Below are positions 10,301 through 18,717 of a stretch of 64,000 nucleotides of DNA, in pieces (positions within the stretch are counted from its first letter, which is position 1; each line of letters opens with the position of its first letter). The translations under genes and the position numbers were made by a program. This DNA comes from Acidimicrobiales bacterium (GTDB taxonomy: Bacteria; Actinomycetota; Acidimicrobiia; Acidimicrobiales; MedAcidi-G1), in the NCBI GenBank assembly GCA_029245675.1, contig JAQWOV010000003.1:29127-93126 (forward strand), read 5' to 3'. The notes below the pieces were generated by a model. It was not told where the DNA came from, searched no databases, and saw only the letters and a program-made list of their open reading frames with translations.

Positions 10301-10654
10301 CGCTCCAATGAGCTCAACTCCATATTCTTCAAGTACTCCGGCTTCAACTAGCTCCATAGCAAGATTCAGAGCGGTTTGTCCTCCCAATGTTGGTAGAAGA
10401 GCATCTGGTCTCTCTTGTTCTATGACTCTTGTCAAAACATCTAACCGAAGAGGTTCAACATAAGTTGCATCGGCAAAATCAGGATCTGTCATGATGGTTG
10501 CAGGATTGGAGTTAACGAGGATTACCCGATAACCCTCTTCTTTTAGAACTCGGCATGCTTGGGTTCCTGAGTAATCAAATTCACATGCCTGTCCAATAAC
10601 TATCGGTCCGGATCCAATAAGGAGAATGCTGGAGATATCTGTTCGTCTTGGCAC
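7379..10654 (-). CDS. carB: Carbamoyl phosphate synthase large subunit
   Basis: Makes carbamoyl phosphate from bicarbonate, two ATP and ammonia supplied by CarA. The 1091-aa protein shows the two homologous ATP-grasp halves: the first has [20 protein letters not shown], the second [19 protein letters not shown], each followed by an ATP-grasp with [19 protein letters not shown] or [19 protein letters not shown]. The C-terminal allosteric domain (about 940 onward, [20 protein letters not shown]) ends with VVNSPHGRG. Its GTG start overlaps the carA stop (TAGTG). Central gene of the pyrimidine operon; it also serves arginine synthesis. Confidence 0.98.
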   Translation of the reverse strand: MPRRTDISSILLIGSGPIVIGQACEFDYSGTQACRVLKEEGYRVILVNSNPATIMTDPDFADATYVEPLRLDVLTRVIEQERPDALLPTLGGQTALNLAMELVEAGVLEEYGVELIGARSEAIATAEDRHLFKEAMLEIGLQVPTSGIAHSLDEAKEVVKDIGLPVIIRPAYILGGKGTGMAHSSEEFEKVAQNGLDASPITEILIEQSIAGWKEFELEVMRDKSDNCVVVCSIENFDPMGVHTGDSITVAPAQTLTDIEYQKMRDDSFACLRRVGVETGGSNVQFAVNPENGDQVVIEMNPRVSRSSALASKATGFPIAKIAARLAVGYTLDEIPNDITEKTPAAFEPTIDYVVTKIPRWAFEKFPGADGILGTSMQSVGEVMAIGRTFPESLQKGLRSLENGRFGLNADPAENSLKKMDNADLRSAAKVATPDRIYQVEALFRRGFTVEEVHSDTSIDPWFLDQILAITEERSYLENETLDTLDKWSWKRAKQLGFSDAQLAYLWETQESLVREKRENLGVFPTYKTVDTCGAEFAADTPYHYSTWEDENEVKPSGRPKIMILGSGPNRIGQGIEFDYCCVHASFALRSAGYETIMVNCNPETVSTDYDTSDRLYFEPLTYEDVSNVIEVEQPEGIIVSLGGQTPLKLAAVLPEELIAGTNPKSIDIAEDRELWNVLCRSIGINQPPGGTAINLDEAQEIADDVGFPVLIRPSYVLGGRAMEIVYDHSQLEKAMAELLEFGSLGIEGGLSSERPVLVDRFLEEAIEVDVDAIRDATGDAVIGAVMEHVEEAGIHSGDSACVIPPPHLSEEVIAKIEEFTLQIAEALEVKGLINVQFAVKEDQIYVIEANPRASRTVPFVAKATGVPLAKVASRVMVGATLAELREEKLLRPRVSGDHVAVKEAVLPFNRFPEADPVLGPEMRSTGEVMGIDLTTGLAFAKSQISAGGALPESGTVFMSLADRDKETGLEAARSLSDLGLEIVATKGTAEHLEKNGIRVKDVVAKLDEEGTDAVELIRSGAVQLVVNSPHGRGPRADGDHIRGAAGAEDIPLLTTASAALAAAKGLHEWKNSSLEVRTLQTYHEGVKAER

Positions 10655-11757
10655 TAGAACTTACCCCCATTAGTTTTCGCCATCAGTTCTTCAAATTCTT
10701 TGAAAAGGTACTGACTATCATGTGGTCCTGGGCCTGCTTCAGGGTGATACTGAACACTAAATGCCGGGACTTCTTGGCAGCGGAGACCTTCAATGGTTTC
10801 ATCGTTCAAGTTAATATGCGTTAAGTCAACAGAAGGAATGCCTCCGTCAGCTACGCAATAGTTATGGTTTTGGCTTGTTATTTCAACGGCTCCTGTCTTT
10901 AAGTTTCTTACAGGATGATTTCCTCCATGATGGCCAAATGGCAATTTATAAGTTTCAGCGCCAAGAGTTGCAGCAAGTAACTGGTGACCAAGACATATCC
11001 CAAATATTGGTACTTCTCCAAGAAGCGATGAGATGTTTGAACGTATATCTGTTAGTGGTGCAGGGTCCCCTGGTCCGTTTGATAAGAAGACTCCGTCTGG
11101 TTCTTGCTCTAGAACCTCTTCGTATGAGGTCTGAGCGGGAACTACAATGACTTCACCTAATTTAGATAGATGATGAAGAATTGTGGTTTTTATGCCGAAA
11201 TCATAGGCAACTATTCGCCTAGTTCCACCGAGAGAAGGAACAATATATTTTGTTTTACAGGTAACAGTTGAGACGAGGTCAATTCCATCTGTAGGCGGAG
11301 CTTTTTGGGCAGATTGAATTAACTCATTTAAGTCTCCCTGTCCGAAAGCTGCTGGCATTGAACCTTGATCCCTGAGATGGCGTGTAAGGCGTCGAGTGTC
11401 TATTCCAGCTATTCCAGGTACTTCATGCTCTTTTAAAAATGCATCAAGACTATTGGTGGCACGCCAATTACTTGTTCTTCTGCTGAGTTGTCGGACGATA
11501 ACTCCGGAACAAAAGGGATTTCCACTCTCATAATCCTCATTATTCACTCCATAATTTCCTATGTGCGGATAGGTGAAAGTTATTATCTGCCCGGCATAGG
11601 AAGGGTCAGTGATTACCTCTTGATACCCCGACATAACAGTGTTGAAGACAGCTTCTCCGGTGGTAACTCCATTAACTGGTGGGGCTCCAATCATCTCACC
11701 TTCAAATATTGTTCCATCGGCAAGCACGAGTCTCGCAACCTTCACATCTCGATTCAT
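10654..11757 (-). CDS. carA: Carbamoyl phosphate synthase small (glutaminase) subunit
   Basis: Hydrolyses glutamine and channels ammonia to CarB. The N-terminal domain has [20 protein letters not shown]; the class I amidotransferase domain starts near residue 180 and carries the nucleophile Cys in [15 protein letters not shown] and the His/Glu pair in [11 protein letters not shown]. At 367 aa the length is standard. It overlaps pyrC by four bases (ATGA) and carB by one, so the genes are tightly coupled. Confidence 0.98.
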   Translation of the reverse strand: MNRDVKVARLVLADGTIFEGEMIGAPPVNGVTTGEAVFNTVMSGYQEVITDPSYAGQIITFTYPHIGNYGVNNEDYESGNPFCSGVIVRQLSRRTSNWRATNSLDAFLKEHEVPGIAGIDTRRLTRHLRDQGSMPAAFGQGDLNELIQSAQKAPPTDGIDLVSTVTCKTKYIVPSLGGTRRIVAYDFGIKTTILHHLSKLGEVIVVPAQTSYEEVLEQEPDGVFLSNGPGDPAPLTDIRSNISSLLGEVPIFGICLGHQLLAATLGAETYKLPFGHHGGNHPVRNLKTGAVEITSQNHNYCVADGGIPSVDLTHINLNDETIEGLRCQEVPAFSVQYHPEAGPGPHDSQYLFKEFEELMAKTNGGKF

Positions 11758-13046
11758 CGCTGAATTTCTCCATCTAGCACTACAGCTTCTCCTGATTGAA
11801 TTGTGTGCCGAACACGCCCTCTTAAACGTCGTCCTTCGTATGGAGTGTTTGAACTCCTACTCGCCATCAAATTGCCTGATACTGTCCATGTGATATCAGG
11901 GTCAATTACGCAAAGGTTAGCTTTTGCTCCTATCGAGACAGTGTTTCCATGTCGATCTAATACTCCAGCTATTGCTGCTGGGCGCCAAGATAGAAGAGCG
12001 AGAATTTGCGGTAGGTCTAGCCCTGAGTCTTCGAGAGAAATGCTAAAGGCTGTTTCAAGACCAAGCATCCCCGGAGGAGCTTCATCAAAAGATTTTTCCT
12101 TTGAATGATCTGTATGGGGAGCGTGGTCAGTGGCAATCGCATCAATAGTCCCATCAGATAAACCTTTTCTCACCGCTATTACATCTTGATCGGTTCGAAG
12201 TGGAGGGTGTACCTTAAACACTGGGTCATAAGAAGCACATGACTCATCGGTAAGGCTGAAATGGTGGGTAGTGGCCTCAGCGGTTATTGGGAGACCTTCT
12301 TGTTTTGCCAGACGAACCATCTCAACAGATCCTGATGTTGATAGATGCTGAAAATGCATGTGTGCGCCAGTAAGGCGGACGAGAGCTATATCTCGTGAAA
12401 CCATAAGTTCTTCAGCTTCTGCCGGTTGTCCAGGAATACCAAGACGAGAGGACCAGGCCCCTTCATGCATGTATCCGCCAGAAGAAAGAGCTTCAACTTC
12501 ACAATGTTGGGCTAGCACGACTGGACGTCCTAGCCGATGCGTTAACCCAGTGCTGTACTCCATAATTCGACGCATTAAACGAGGATCTTGTAAACCATTT
12601 CCGTCGTCGGTAAAGATTCCTACTCCAGCATCTACTAGTTCTCCCATTGGAGACATCTGTTCTCCGTTACGGCCTACTGTCATTGTCCCGGTAGGAATAA
12701 TTTCACAAACCGATTTTTCCCCCAAAGCTCTGACTTGTTCAATAACAGCTAGGCAGTCCATAGCAGGCGTCGTGTTCGGCATAGCAATTAAGGCCGTGTA
12801 ACCACCTAAAGCTCCGCCTCTCGCCCCTGTTTCTATTGTTTCTGCGTCTTCCTGCCCAGGTTCACGGAGATGACTATGTAAATCAACGAACCCAGAGGTA
12901 ACGATGCACCCAGAAGCGTCAATTTCTTCTTCTCCTTTTAAGTTTGAGGAAACTTCCGTGATTAGTCCGTCGTCTCCTATCGCTACATCAGCTTTCTTTT
13001 CACCTTCTGAATCAATGATGGTGCCGCCACGAATTACAAGACTCAT
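11754..13046 (-). CDS. pyrC: Dihydroorotase, class I
   Basis: Cyclises carbamoyl aspartate to dihydroorotate. Metal ligands are all visible: VDLHSHLREPGQEDAETIE, the Asp in IFTDDGNGLQD, His in LAQHCEV and EATTHHFSL, and the catalytic Asp in ATDHAPHT. At 430 aa with these motifs it is the active class I type and not a pyrB-bound pseudo-dihydroorotase. Four-base overlaps join it to pyrB on one side and carA on the other. Confidence 0.97.
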   Translation of the reverse strand: MSLVIRGGTIIDSEGEKKADVAIGDDGLITEVSSNLKGEEEIDASGCIVTSGFVDLHSHLREPGQEDAETIETGARGGALGGYTALIAMPNTTPAMDCLAVIEQVRALGEKSVCEIIPTGTMTVGRNGEQMSPMGELVDAGVGIFTDDGNGLQDPRLMRRIMEYSTGLTHRLGRPVVLAQHCEVEALSSGGYMHEGAWSSRLGIPGQPAEAEELMVSRDIALVRLTGAHMHFQHLSTSGSVEMVRLAKQEGLPITAEATTHHFSLTDESCASYDPVFKVHPPLRTDQDVIAVRKGLSDGTIDAIATDHAPHTDHSKEKSFDEAPPGMLGLETAFSISLEDSGLDLPQILALLSWRPAAIAGVLDRHGNTVSIGAKANLCVIDPDITWTVSGNLMASRSSNTPYEGRRLRGRVRHTIQSGEAVVLDGEIQR

Positions 13047-14005
13047 TGTCCACCTTCCAATTCACTAGCTGCGCCTAGCTTGCGTCCTGAGCCCAACAGG
13101 AGGAACAGAACCGCCATTCGGATAGAGACCCCATTTGATACTTGATCAAGAATGACTGATCTTGGGTCTGAAGCTACTGCTGCTTCAATTTCAATTCCAC
13201 GATTTGTAGGACCGGGATGGCAAATAAGTGCGTCCTTTGGAAGTGTTGCCGAACGTTTTATATTCAATCCGTAGTCCGCTGTGTACTCTCTGACTGAAGG
13301 AATTAGGCCTTCGCTAATTCTCTCATTCTGCATTCTCAAGAGATAACAAACATCTAATGTTGGGAGCACTTCATCTAGGTCATAAGAAATAGTTACGGGC
13401 CATCCTTCAAGAGATGGAGGCAACAAGGTAGGTGGGGCTACTAGTACTACCTCTGCTCCAAGCATCGTAAAAGCAAGCACATCGGATCTGGCAACCCGTG
13501 AATGTCTTATATCACCAACGATGGCTATTCGGAGTCCATTGAGTGAACCCTTATGTTTTCTTAAGGTATACGCATCTAGTAGCGCCTGAGTAGGGTGTTC
13601 GTGACAGCCATCTCCTGCATTGACGACCAGTGCGTCTGTCCAATTATCGATGCGTTGAGCTATCCCTGCGGCAGGATGCCTCACTACAAGAACATCTGCT
13701 CCGTAAGCTTCTATTACCTCAACAGTGTCGCGAATACTTTCCCCTTTTGAGAGTGATGAAGATCCTGCTCCGAAACTCATTGTGTCTGCTGAGAGGCGTC
13801 GTGCTGCAGTTTCAAAAGAAAGCCGAGTTCGAGTGGAATTTTCGAAAAATAATGTGGCAACTGTTCGTCCTCTAAGCGCTGGAACTTTGGGAATAGGTCG
13901 GCGTCCAATCTCGTCAAAAGTGTCTGTCAGATCCAGAATTTCTTCTATATCGCTTTTTGTCATACCTTCAATGGACAGTAAGCTTCTAGATGGGGTTGAA
14001 TTCAC
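13043..14005 (-). CDS. pyrB: Aspartate carbamoyltransferase catalytic subunit
   Basis: Condenses carbamoyl phosphate with aspartate. Carbamoyl-phosphate-binding FFENSTRTRLSFE, the second-loop SFGAGSSSLSKGES, HPTQALLDAYTL and the C-terminal HPGPTNRGIEI are all present, so it should be active. There is no pyrI regulatory subunit next to it; regulation is more likely at the pyrR leader. It overlaps pyrR and pyrC by four bases each. Confidence 0.97.
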   Translation of the reverse strand: MNSTPSRSLLSIEGMTKSDIEEILDLTDTFDEIGRRPIPKVPALRGRTVATLFFENSTRTRLSFETAARRLSADTMSFGAGSSSLSKGESIRDTVEVIEAYGADVLVVRHPAAGIAQRIDNWTDALVVNAGDGCHEHPTQALLDAYTLRKHKGSLNGLRIAIVGDIRHSRVARSDVLAFTMLGAEVVLVAPPTLLPPSLEGWPVTISYDLDEVLPTLDVCYLLRMQNERISEGLIPSVREYTADYGLNIKRSATLPKDALICHPGPTNRGIEIEAAVASDPRSVILDQVSNGVSIRMAVLFLLLGSGRKLGAASELEGGQ

Positions 14006-14568
14006 TTTTCTACCGTCCCAAGATCTACTCCTTCTGGACTCACATCTACAATCTCTGATATGCGAGTGGGGAGATTTTTTCCTACATAATCAGGTCTGAT
14101 AGGCAACTCTCGATGCCCGCGATCAACCATCACTGCAAGTTGAATTTCTTTGGGGCGACCAAAATCACAAAGCGCATCTAAAGCCGCTCTAATAGTCCGA
14201 CCGGTAAAAAGAACATCATCGGCGATAACGATCGTCGCCCCATCTAGATCAACAGAAATATCTGTTACTGCTTCAGGTATGACGGGTCGCATGCCTATGT
14301 CATCACGATGAAGCGCTACATCTAGTGTCCCTTGAGGAGGGCTCGTACCGCTGATTTTACTCAGAGCTTCAGTGAGCATTTCTGCCACCATTACTCCCCC
14401 GGTTTGAAGCCCTATCAAAACAACATTGTCTAATCCATGGTTTCTTTCAACTATTTCATGGGCCATACGTTGAATTGCGCGTTTGATGTCTTCTGCGTTT
14501 AAAACTCTTGCGTGTGCAACAAAAACGCCCCCTTTAGGGGGCGTTTGAACTCGTTTTTTTTCAACCAC
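14002..14568 (-). CDS. pyrR: PyrR: pyrimidine operon regulator / uracil phosphoribosyltransferase
   Basis: PyrR binds pyr leader RNA when UMP is high and also converts uracil plus PRPP to UMP. Conserved parts are ARVLNAEDIKRAIQRMAHEI, VLIGLQTGGVMVAEML and the PRPP loop TIVIADDVLFTGRTIRAAL. The start is the puzzle: no ATG, GTG or TTG lies in frame between the attenuator hairpin and the conserved ARVL, so translation must begin upstream. I chose GTG 14568, which has GAGGAG nine bases before it. A TTG at 14595 is in frame but lies inside the PyrR-binding hairpin. The first 17 or so codons therefore read through the terminator stem (encoding TPPKGGV). Confidence 0.93.
   Translation of the reverse strand: MVEKKRVQTPPKGGVFVAHARVLNAEDIKRAIQRMAHEIVERNHGLDNVVLIGLQTGGVMVAEMLTEALSKISGTSPPQGTLDVALHRDDIGMRPVIPEAVTDISVDLDGATIVIADDVLFTGRTIRAALDALCDFGRPKEIQLAVMVDRGHRELPIRPDYVGKNLPTRISEIVDVSPEGVDLGTVEK
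14518..14546 (-). terminator. Intrinsic terminator (attenuator) inside the 5' end of pyrR
   Basis: In the transcript a perfect 10-bp stem AAACGCCCCC / GGGGGCGTTT with a four-base TAAA loop (14523-14546) is followed by a short U-rich run (UUUUUGUUG counting the last stem bases). It lies about 40 bases after the PyrR-binding hairpin, the layout of a pyr attenuator. It is inside the pyrR reading frame rather than before it, so ribosomes on the early codons would compete with hairpin formation. Confidence 0.75.
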
Positions 14569-14587
14569 TTCTATGAACTCCTCTGAT

Positions 14588-14618
14588 CCGTGCAAGCCTC
14601 ACAGGACTCGCTTCACGG
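14588..14618 (-). promoter_or_regulatory. PyrR-binding RNA hairpin
   Basis: The minus strand at 14608-14595 reads AGTCCTGTGAGGCT, a full match to the published PyrR-binding loop ARUCCNGNGAGGYU. It is flanked by a stem CCGTG-AAGC (14618-14610) pairing with GCTT-CACGG (14597-14588) with one bulged G. Known: PyrR bound to UMP stabilises this hairpin, which favours downstream termination (Bacillus) or blocks translation (Mycobacterium). With the terminator just downstream, attenuation is the likely mode here. A TACAGT about 25 bases upstream (minus strand) is a possible -10. Confidence 0.85.
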
Positions 14619-14704
14619 TCAAAAAAGAACTGTAGCAAATTAAAACGGTGCTCGCGCCATCTTTGAAAACTTCGTCCTAGTTGAGAAAGACATTCAACTA
14701 ATTA

Positions 14705-15127
14705 CTAGTTGCTATCAGTTCTAGTCTCTTCAGAGATACTTGCGACTACCCCATTAATGAACCTGCTCGATTGTTCAGTTGAATACTCGCTCGCTAAAGC
14801 TACTGCTTCAGACAGGATGGCCTCTATTGGTATATCTAAGCGATAAAGAACCTCGTAAGTCGCCATGCGCAGTAACGCCTTATCTATGATTGGCATGCGT
14901 TCAGTACTCCATCCTTCAGCGAACTGATCAATCATGGAATCGATTCTTTCCAAATGAGTAGATATTCCTTTAACCAGGTCTGATACGAATTGTTCTGGTT
15001 CTACGGGTTGCTCATCAAGATAATCAGTAAGAGATTGCCCATGGTTATCAGCAGCATAAAGAATATTGAGAACGGTTTCTCTTGCTTCTCGGCGAGAGCC
15101 AAAGTCAGTATCTAATTCTTCGCTCAT
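14705..15127 (-). CDS. nusB: Transcription antitermination factor NusB
   Basis: All-helical RNA-binding protein that with S10 assembles antitermination complexes on rRNA transcripts. The 140-aa product has the NusB pattern: SRREARETVLNILYAAD at the start, and later LLRMATYEVLYRLDIPIEAIL followed by AVALASEYSTEQSSRFING. GAGGG precedes the ATG. It sits between efp and the pyr leader. Just after its stop an inverted repeat TAGTTGA-N9-TCAACTA occurs without a U-run. Confidence 0.95.
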   Translation of the reverse strand: MSEELDTDFGSRREARETVLNILYAADNHGQSLTDYLDEQPVEPEQFVSDLVKGISTHLERIDSMIDQFAEGWSTERMPIIDKALLRMATYEVLYRLDIPIEAILSEAVALASEYSTEQSSRFINGVVASISEETRTDSN

Positions 15128-15144
15128 TACATATCCCTCAAGGG

Positions 15145-15708
15145 TCAGACCCGACCTAGATATTCGCCTGTTCGAGTATCAACTTTGACCACTTCGTTTT
15201 GTTCTACAAACAAAGGAACTTGAACCACCAAGCCGGTTTCTAAGGTGGCTGGTTTTCGTGCTCCAGATACTCGATCTCCTTGGATGCCAGGTTCGGTTTC
15301 TGATATCTCGATCTGTACTGAAGCCGGTAGTTCTACTCCAATTACTTCTTCGCCATACATAAGTAATTGTGGCGTGCTGGAGTCAACAAGGTAGTTCGTC
15401 GCTTCCCCGAGAGTTTCAGGGGTCACTGTCAACTGCTCATAGGTTTCAGTATCCATGAATACGTAATCTGCGCCTTCTCTATAAAGGAATTGCATATCTC
15501 TTTTATCTACTATGGCTCGTTCTACTTTTTCTCCAGCCCGGAAAGTGCGATCCACTACTGCTCCAGAGCGAACATTTTTCAAGGTAGTACGAACGAAAGC
15601 ATGACCTTTCCCAGGTTTAACATGTTGAAAATCAACTACTTGAACCAGAGAGCCCTCAAGGTCGAGCGTCATACCATTCTTTAAATCGTTAGTAGTGATT
15701 GTGGCCAT
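15145..15708 (-). CDS. efp: Translation elongation factor P
   Basis: EF-P relieves ribosome stalling at polyproline stretches. The 187-aa protein has three domains: N-terminal KOW-like (about 1-65) with the tip lysine in VKPGKGHAFVRTTL, then two OB folds, with the EF-P signature near the C-terminus (LVVQVPLFVEQNEVVKVDT). The tip Lys is unmodified-type or modified by unknown enzymes; no epmA/B/C or ymfI was seen here. A strong GGAAAGGAAAG ribosome binding site precedes the ATG. The 85-base gap upstream is the largest in this stretch and probably holds a promoter. Confidence 0.97.
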   Translation of the reverse strand: MATITTNDLKNGMTLDLEGSLVQVVDFQHVKPGKGHAFVRTTLKNVRSGAVVDRTFRAGEKVERAIVDKRDMQFLYREGADYVFMDTETYEQLTVTPETLGEATNYLVDSSTPQLLMYGEEVIGVELPASVQIEISETEPGIQGDRVSGARKPATLETGLVVQVPLFVEQNEVVKVDTRTGEYLGRV

Positions 15709-15793
15709 ACTCTTTCCTTTCCCGCTATCCGGTCTCTTAAATATAAGTGACAGAAATCAGAAAGGAACCAACAACTCTTGTTCTTTATATTTA

Positions 15794-17155
15794 CTACAGG
15801 GTAGAACAGTCGGGTATCCAAGATCCGTGGAACCCATCTGGAACTCTTTGAGGTAGATGTATCCGAGCTACAGGTTTTCCTGTTATGTCATTTCCATCAA
15901 GAATTACTAGCTCTGCTGGCCCTTGGTTTACGTCATTGACACAAACTATGACCCATCCGTCCTCTTCGTCGCTACTTTCTTCGCGAGGCACAAATAGTGG
16001 TTCGCCTCCAAACCGGCCCTCGCCATGATCATGATGAATAATCTCACCAGTTTCCATATCTGTTCTGCACGTTGATCCTGAATCTAACCACGAGGTATAG
16101 GCATAACGATGCTTGCGGGCAACCACCCGTGGGTCATGGGTGGGAAAATCTTGAGACTGTTCACTCACAATTTCCTCACTGACAGTTCTTGTGCTTGGAT
16201 CAATAGTCCAGCGCGCAAGTTTAGGAATTGACTCATACGGACCGTGTAAGTCTGAATGAAACATTCGATCAAATCTGCAAAGATCTACGACCACCTTGCT
16301 GTTCCCCTCACTGGTTTCAAGATCAAATGCGTTCACTGGATGAAATACATAGCATTTCGGAGCCTCACACCAAATAATGTCCTTAGCTTCTCCATCTCTG
16401 GGTAGCAGCCCTACTCGCGGTTCATGTTCATCACTCCAAGCAAAAGGAAACCTTTTACCAGCCATAGCCATTTCAATATCTACACATACCGGCAAATCAT
16501 AAATAAGCGCGTATTTTTCAGTTAGTGACATGTCGTGAATCATTGGCATACCTTCAAGAGGAACATCAGTCACTTTTGTGACCCGGTTATCCATCCCTAC
16601 AATTACATGTTGCACTCGATCTGGAATATCTGGATACGCATAGCAAACTCCGTGGAGTTCTTCTGCAATTGGATCAAACTTTGTATGAGCGGTAAAAGCT
16701 CCCGGTAACGTGCCCTCAAAATTGGTGTAACCAATAGTTTCAAGATCATAAGTGAGAGACATTGGACTGACTCCTGCTTCGACCAGAGCCAAGGTAAGAC
16801 CGTTATGCCCGATGACTGAAGTATTCGGACTAAAACCAGAACCTCTGAAACACTTTCCTTCAGGTGGTTCCTCTCCAAGTCGTTTAGCAAGATCTGTTCC
16901 TCTCACCCAACGGTTTCTATACCACTCTGCTTTCCCGTCACGAAGTCGCACCCCATGTATCATCCCGTCACCTAAAAACCAGTGATAGGTCTTGGGATCA
17001 ACAGAACCATAGGGGTTTGGTCCATTACGAAGCCATCGTCCTTCAAGTTCCTCTGGAATTTGACCTGTTACGGACAGATTGTGTGCAGTAACCTCTTCCG
17101 TGACGGGTGCTCTGCTTCCTTCTAAATATTTACGACCTTCAACCGAATGAACCAT
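15794..17155 (-). CDS. Carotenoid cleavage oxygenase family protein
   Basis: Iron(II) oxygenases of this family (RPE65/lignostilbene dioxygenase type) cleave double bonds of carotenoids, apocarotenoids or stilbenes. All four iron-binding histidines are visible: H157 in FTAHTKFDP, H207 in PMIHDMSLTEKY, H272 in YVFHPVNAFD and H443 in PDGFHGSWIP. The N-terminal GRWLRNGPNPYG and HWFLGDGMIHGVRL are also classic. At 453 aa it is full length and should be active. Which substrate it cleaves cannot be told from sequence. Placement between pepP and efp is odd, since these two are usually adjacent. It starts ten bases after pepP and has no obvious ribosome binding site. Confidence 0.9.
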   Translation of the reverse strand: MVHSVEGRKYLEGSRAPVTEEVTAHNLSVTGQIPEELEGRWLRNGPNPYGSVDPKTYHWFLGDGMIHGVRLRDGKAEWYRNRWVRGTDLAKRLGEEPPEGKCFRGSGFSPNTSVIGHNGLTLALVEAGVSPMSLTYDLETIGYTNFEGTLPGAFTAHTKFDPIAEELHGVCYAYPDIPDRVQHVIVGMDNRVTKVTDVPLEGMPMIHDMSLTEKYALIYDLPVCVDIEMAMAGKRFPFAWSDEHEPRVGLLPRDGEAKDIIWCEAPKCYVFHPVNAFDLETSEGNSKVVVDLCRFDRMFHSDLHGPYESIPKLARWTIDPSTRTVSEEIVSEQSQDFPTHDPRVVARKHRYAYTSWLDSGSTCRTDMETGEIIHHDHGEGRFGGEPLFVPREESSDEEDGWVIVCVNDVNQGPAELVILDGNDITGKPVARIHLPQRVPDGFHGSWIPDCSTL

Positions 17156-17165
17156 GTCAACTGCT

Positions 17166-18236
17166 TTAGAGGATACTTTTTGGAGAGTTTGTCAACAGTT
17201 CATATCCTTCGTCAGTCACGATTACTGAGTCTTCCCATCTAACGCCCCCTAAACCAGATATGTAAATTCCTGGTTCCACAGTGACCACTTGTCCGCTTTT
17301 CAAATTTCCTTCAGATTTCTGTCCTATCCCAGGAGTTTCATGTATCTCCAAGCCCACTCCATGCCCAGTGCTGTGAAGAAATTGTTCTCCATATCCTGCT
17401 TCTTCAATAACTGTTCGGCATGCTGCGTCTACATCAAATATTGCTACCCCATTCACAACGGTCTTCAAGCCTTCTTCTTGGGCTTTTAAAACTAAATGAA
17501 GAATTTCATTCTCTTGACCTTCTTCACTGCCACCTATACGGAATGAGCGAGTCATATCTGAGTGATATCCATGGACTAAAGCCCCAAAATCGCATATGAC
17601 TAAATCACCATCTTCAAAAGGGCGGTCTGTAGGTCGAGCATGTGGCAACGCACTGTTAGATCCCGCGGCAACAATTGTTTCAAATGAACGATCAGAAGCA
17701 CCGTGTTTACGCATTTCATGATCGAGTACAGCAGCTAGGTGCTTCTCAGTTGTTCCAGAGACAAACATTTCAGTTGCTACTGAAAGCGCTTGATCCGCGA
17801 TGGATGCCGCTTCTTTCATGTGTTCTAGCTCTTCTGAATCTTTTATCTCGCGTATTTTTTCTATAAGACCCGCCGTGGGAACAAGATCTACTAAAGGAAT
17901 CCATTCACTGATTTGCTGTTGTTGCTCCCATGTGATTGAAGCAGCCTCTAATCCCAGTCGCGTAACTCCATCACTTAATTCTTTCAGAGTCTTGTCGAAA
18001 CCTTGTGCCTGTATAACTACCTCTATTGAAGTGTTTTCTGTTTCGGCTGGAGCTTGTTCTGCATATCTTCCATCAGTGAATAAGACTGCCTTGTCTTTTG
18101 TCACCCACAGCTTCCCTGCAGACCCAGTAAAACCAGTCAGGTACATGATATTTATGAGTTTTGTTACAAAAAAAGCTTCGCAACCAACTTCTTCAAAATG
18201 GCTCGTTAGTTTTTTGAGTCGTTCAGTTGTGTTCAC
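17166..18236 (-). CDS. pepP: Xaa-Pro aminopeptidase, M24 family
   Basis: Cytoplasmic metallopeptidase removing N-terminal residues before proline. The N-terminal creatinase-like domain (about 1-125) has MYLTGFTGSAGKLWV. The pita-bread domain has the five metal ligands: two Asp in VICDFGALVHGYHSDMTRSF (split around), His in STGHGVGLEIHE, Glu in VTVEPGIYI and Glu in VRWEDSVIV. At 356 aa it matches the short actinobacterial form encoded between aroQ and efp. PepQ is an alternative name. Known: the pairing with efp is widespread and may reflect proline-related translation and peptide turnover. Confidence 0.93.
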   Translation of the reverse strand: MNTTERLKKLTSHFEEVGCEAFFVTKLINIMYLTGFTGSAGKLWVTKDKAVLFTDGRYAEQAPAETENTSIEVVIQAQGFDKTLKELSDGVTRLGLEAASITWEQQQQISEWIPLVDLVPTAGLIEKIREIKDSEELEHMKEAASIADQALSVATEMFVSGTTEKHLAAVLDHEMRKHGASDRSFETIVAAGSNSALPHARPTDRPFEDGDLVICDFGALVHGYHSDMTRSFRIGGSEEGQENEILHLVLKAQEEGLKTVVNGVAIFDVDAACRTVIEEAGYGEQFLHSTGHGVGLEIHETPGIGQKSEGNLKSGQVVTVEPGIYISGLGGVRWEDSVIVTDEGYELLTNSPKSIL

Positions 18237-18245
18237 TTGTTTTCC

Positions 18246-18707
18246 TTATTGAGCAAGTAATTCAGAAACCGCATCAACAGCAATTTGGTATCCATATCCA
18301 CCAAACCCAGCAATCGTCCCAGCTGCCACTGGTGCAACAACGGAAGTGTGACGCCATGGTTCGCGAGCGGCAGGGTTAGAAAGATGCACCTCAATAACCG
18401 GCCCATCAAAAGTCTGAAGCGCATCATGGATAGCCCAAGCGTAATGAGTGAAAGCTCCAGGATTTATGATTATGGCATCACATCTTTTTCGTGCTGAATG
18501 AATCGCATCTACGAGTTCACCTTCATGATTCGATTGAAGGTGTTCAACTGTCATGCCTTTCTGGTCTGCTGCTTTCTCAGCAGTTTCTATATGGTTTTCA
18601 AGAGTTTGATCACCATAAGTCTCTGGTTCTCTTTCCCCAAGAAGATTGAGATTTGGTCCTGAAAGGATAAGAATTTTTATCTGCGATTTTGAAGATTCTG
18701 AATTCAT
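18246..18707 (-). CDS. aroQ: 3-dehydroquinate dehydratase, type II
   Basis: Third step of the shikimate pathway, dehydrating 3-dehydroquinate. ILILSGPNLNLLGEREPETYG contains the catalytic Arg/Tyr lid, and INPGAFTHYAWAIHDAL and the catalytic His in VIEVHLSNP follow. I start at ATG 18707, which has AAAGGG six bases upstream just after the aroB stop; the open frame upstream lies inside aroB. It is followed by pepP after nine bases. Confidence 0.95.
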   Translation of the reverse strand: MNSESSKSQIKILILSGPNLNLLGEREPETYGDQTLENHIETAEKAADQKGMTVEHLQSNHEGELVDAIHSARKRCDAIIINPGAFTHYAWAIHDALQTFDGPVIEVHLSNPAAREPWRHTSVVAPVAAGTIAGFGGYGYQIAVDAVSELLAQ

Positions 18708-18717
18708 AAATATCCCT

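Noticed and set aside
12358..12801. Long open frame on the plus strand opposite pyrC
   Set aside because: It mirrors a well-conserved enzyme gene on the minus strand; its translation is low-complexity Ser/Pro-rich and shows no domain.
17800..18252. 150-codon open frame opposite pepP
   Set aside because: Antisense to a complete Xaa-Pro aminopeptidase gene, no ribosome binding site and no recognisable motif.
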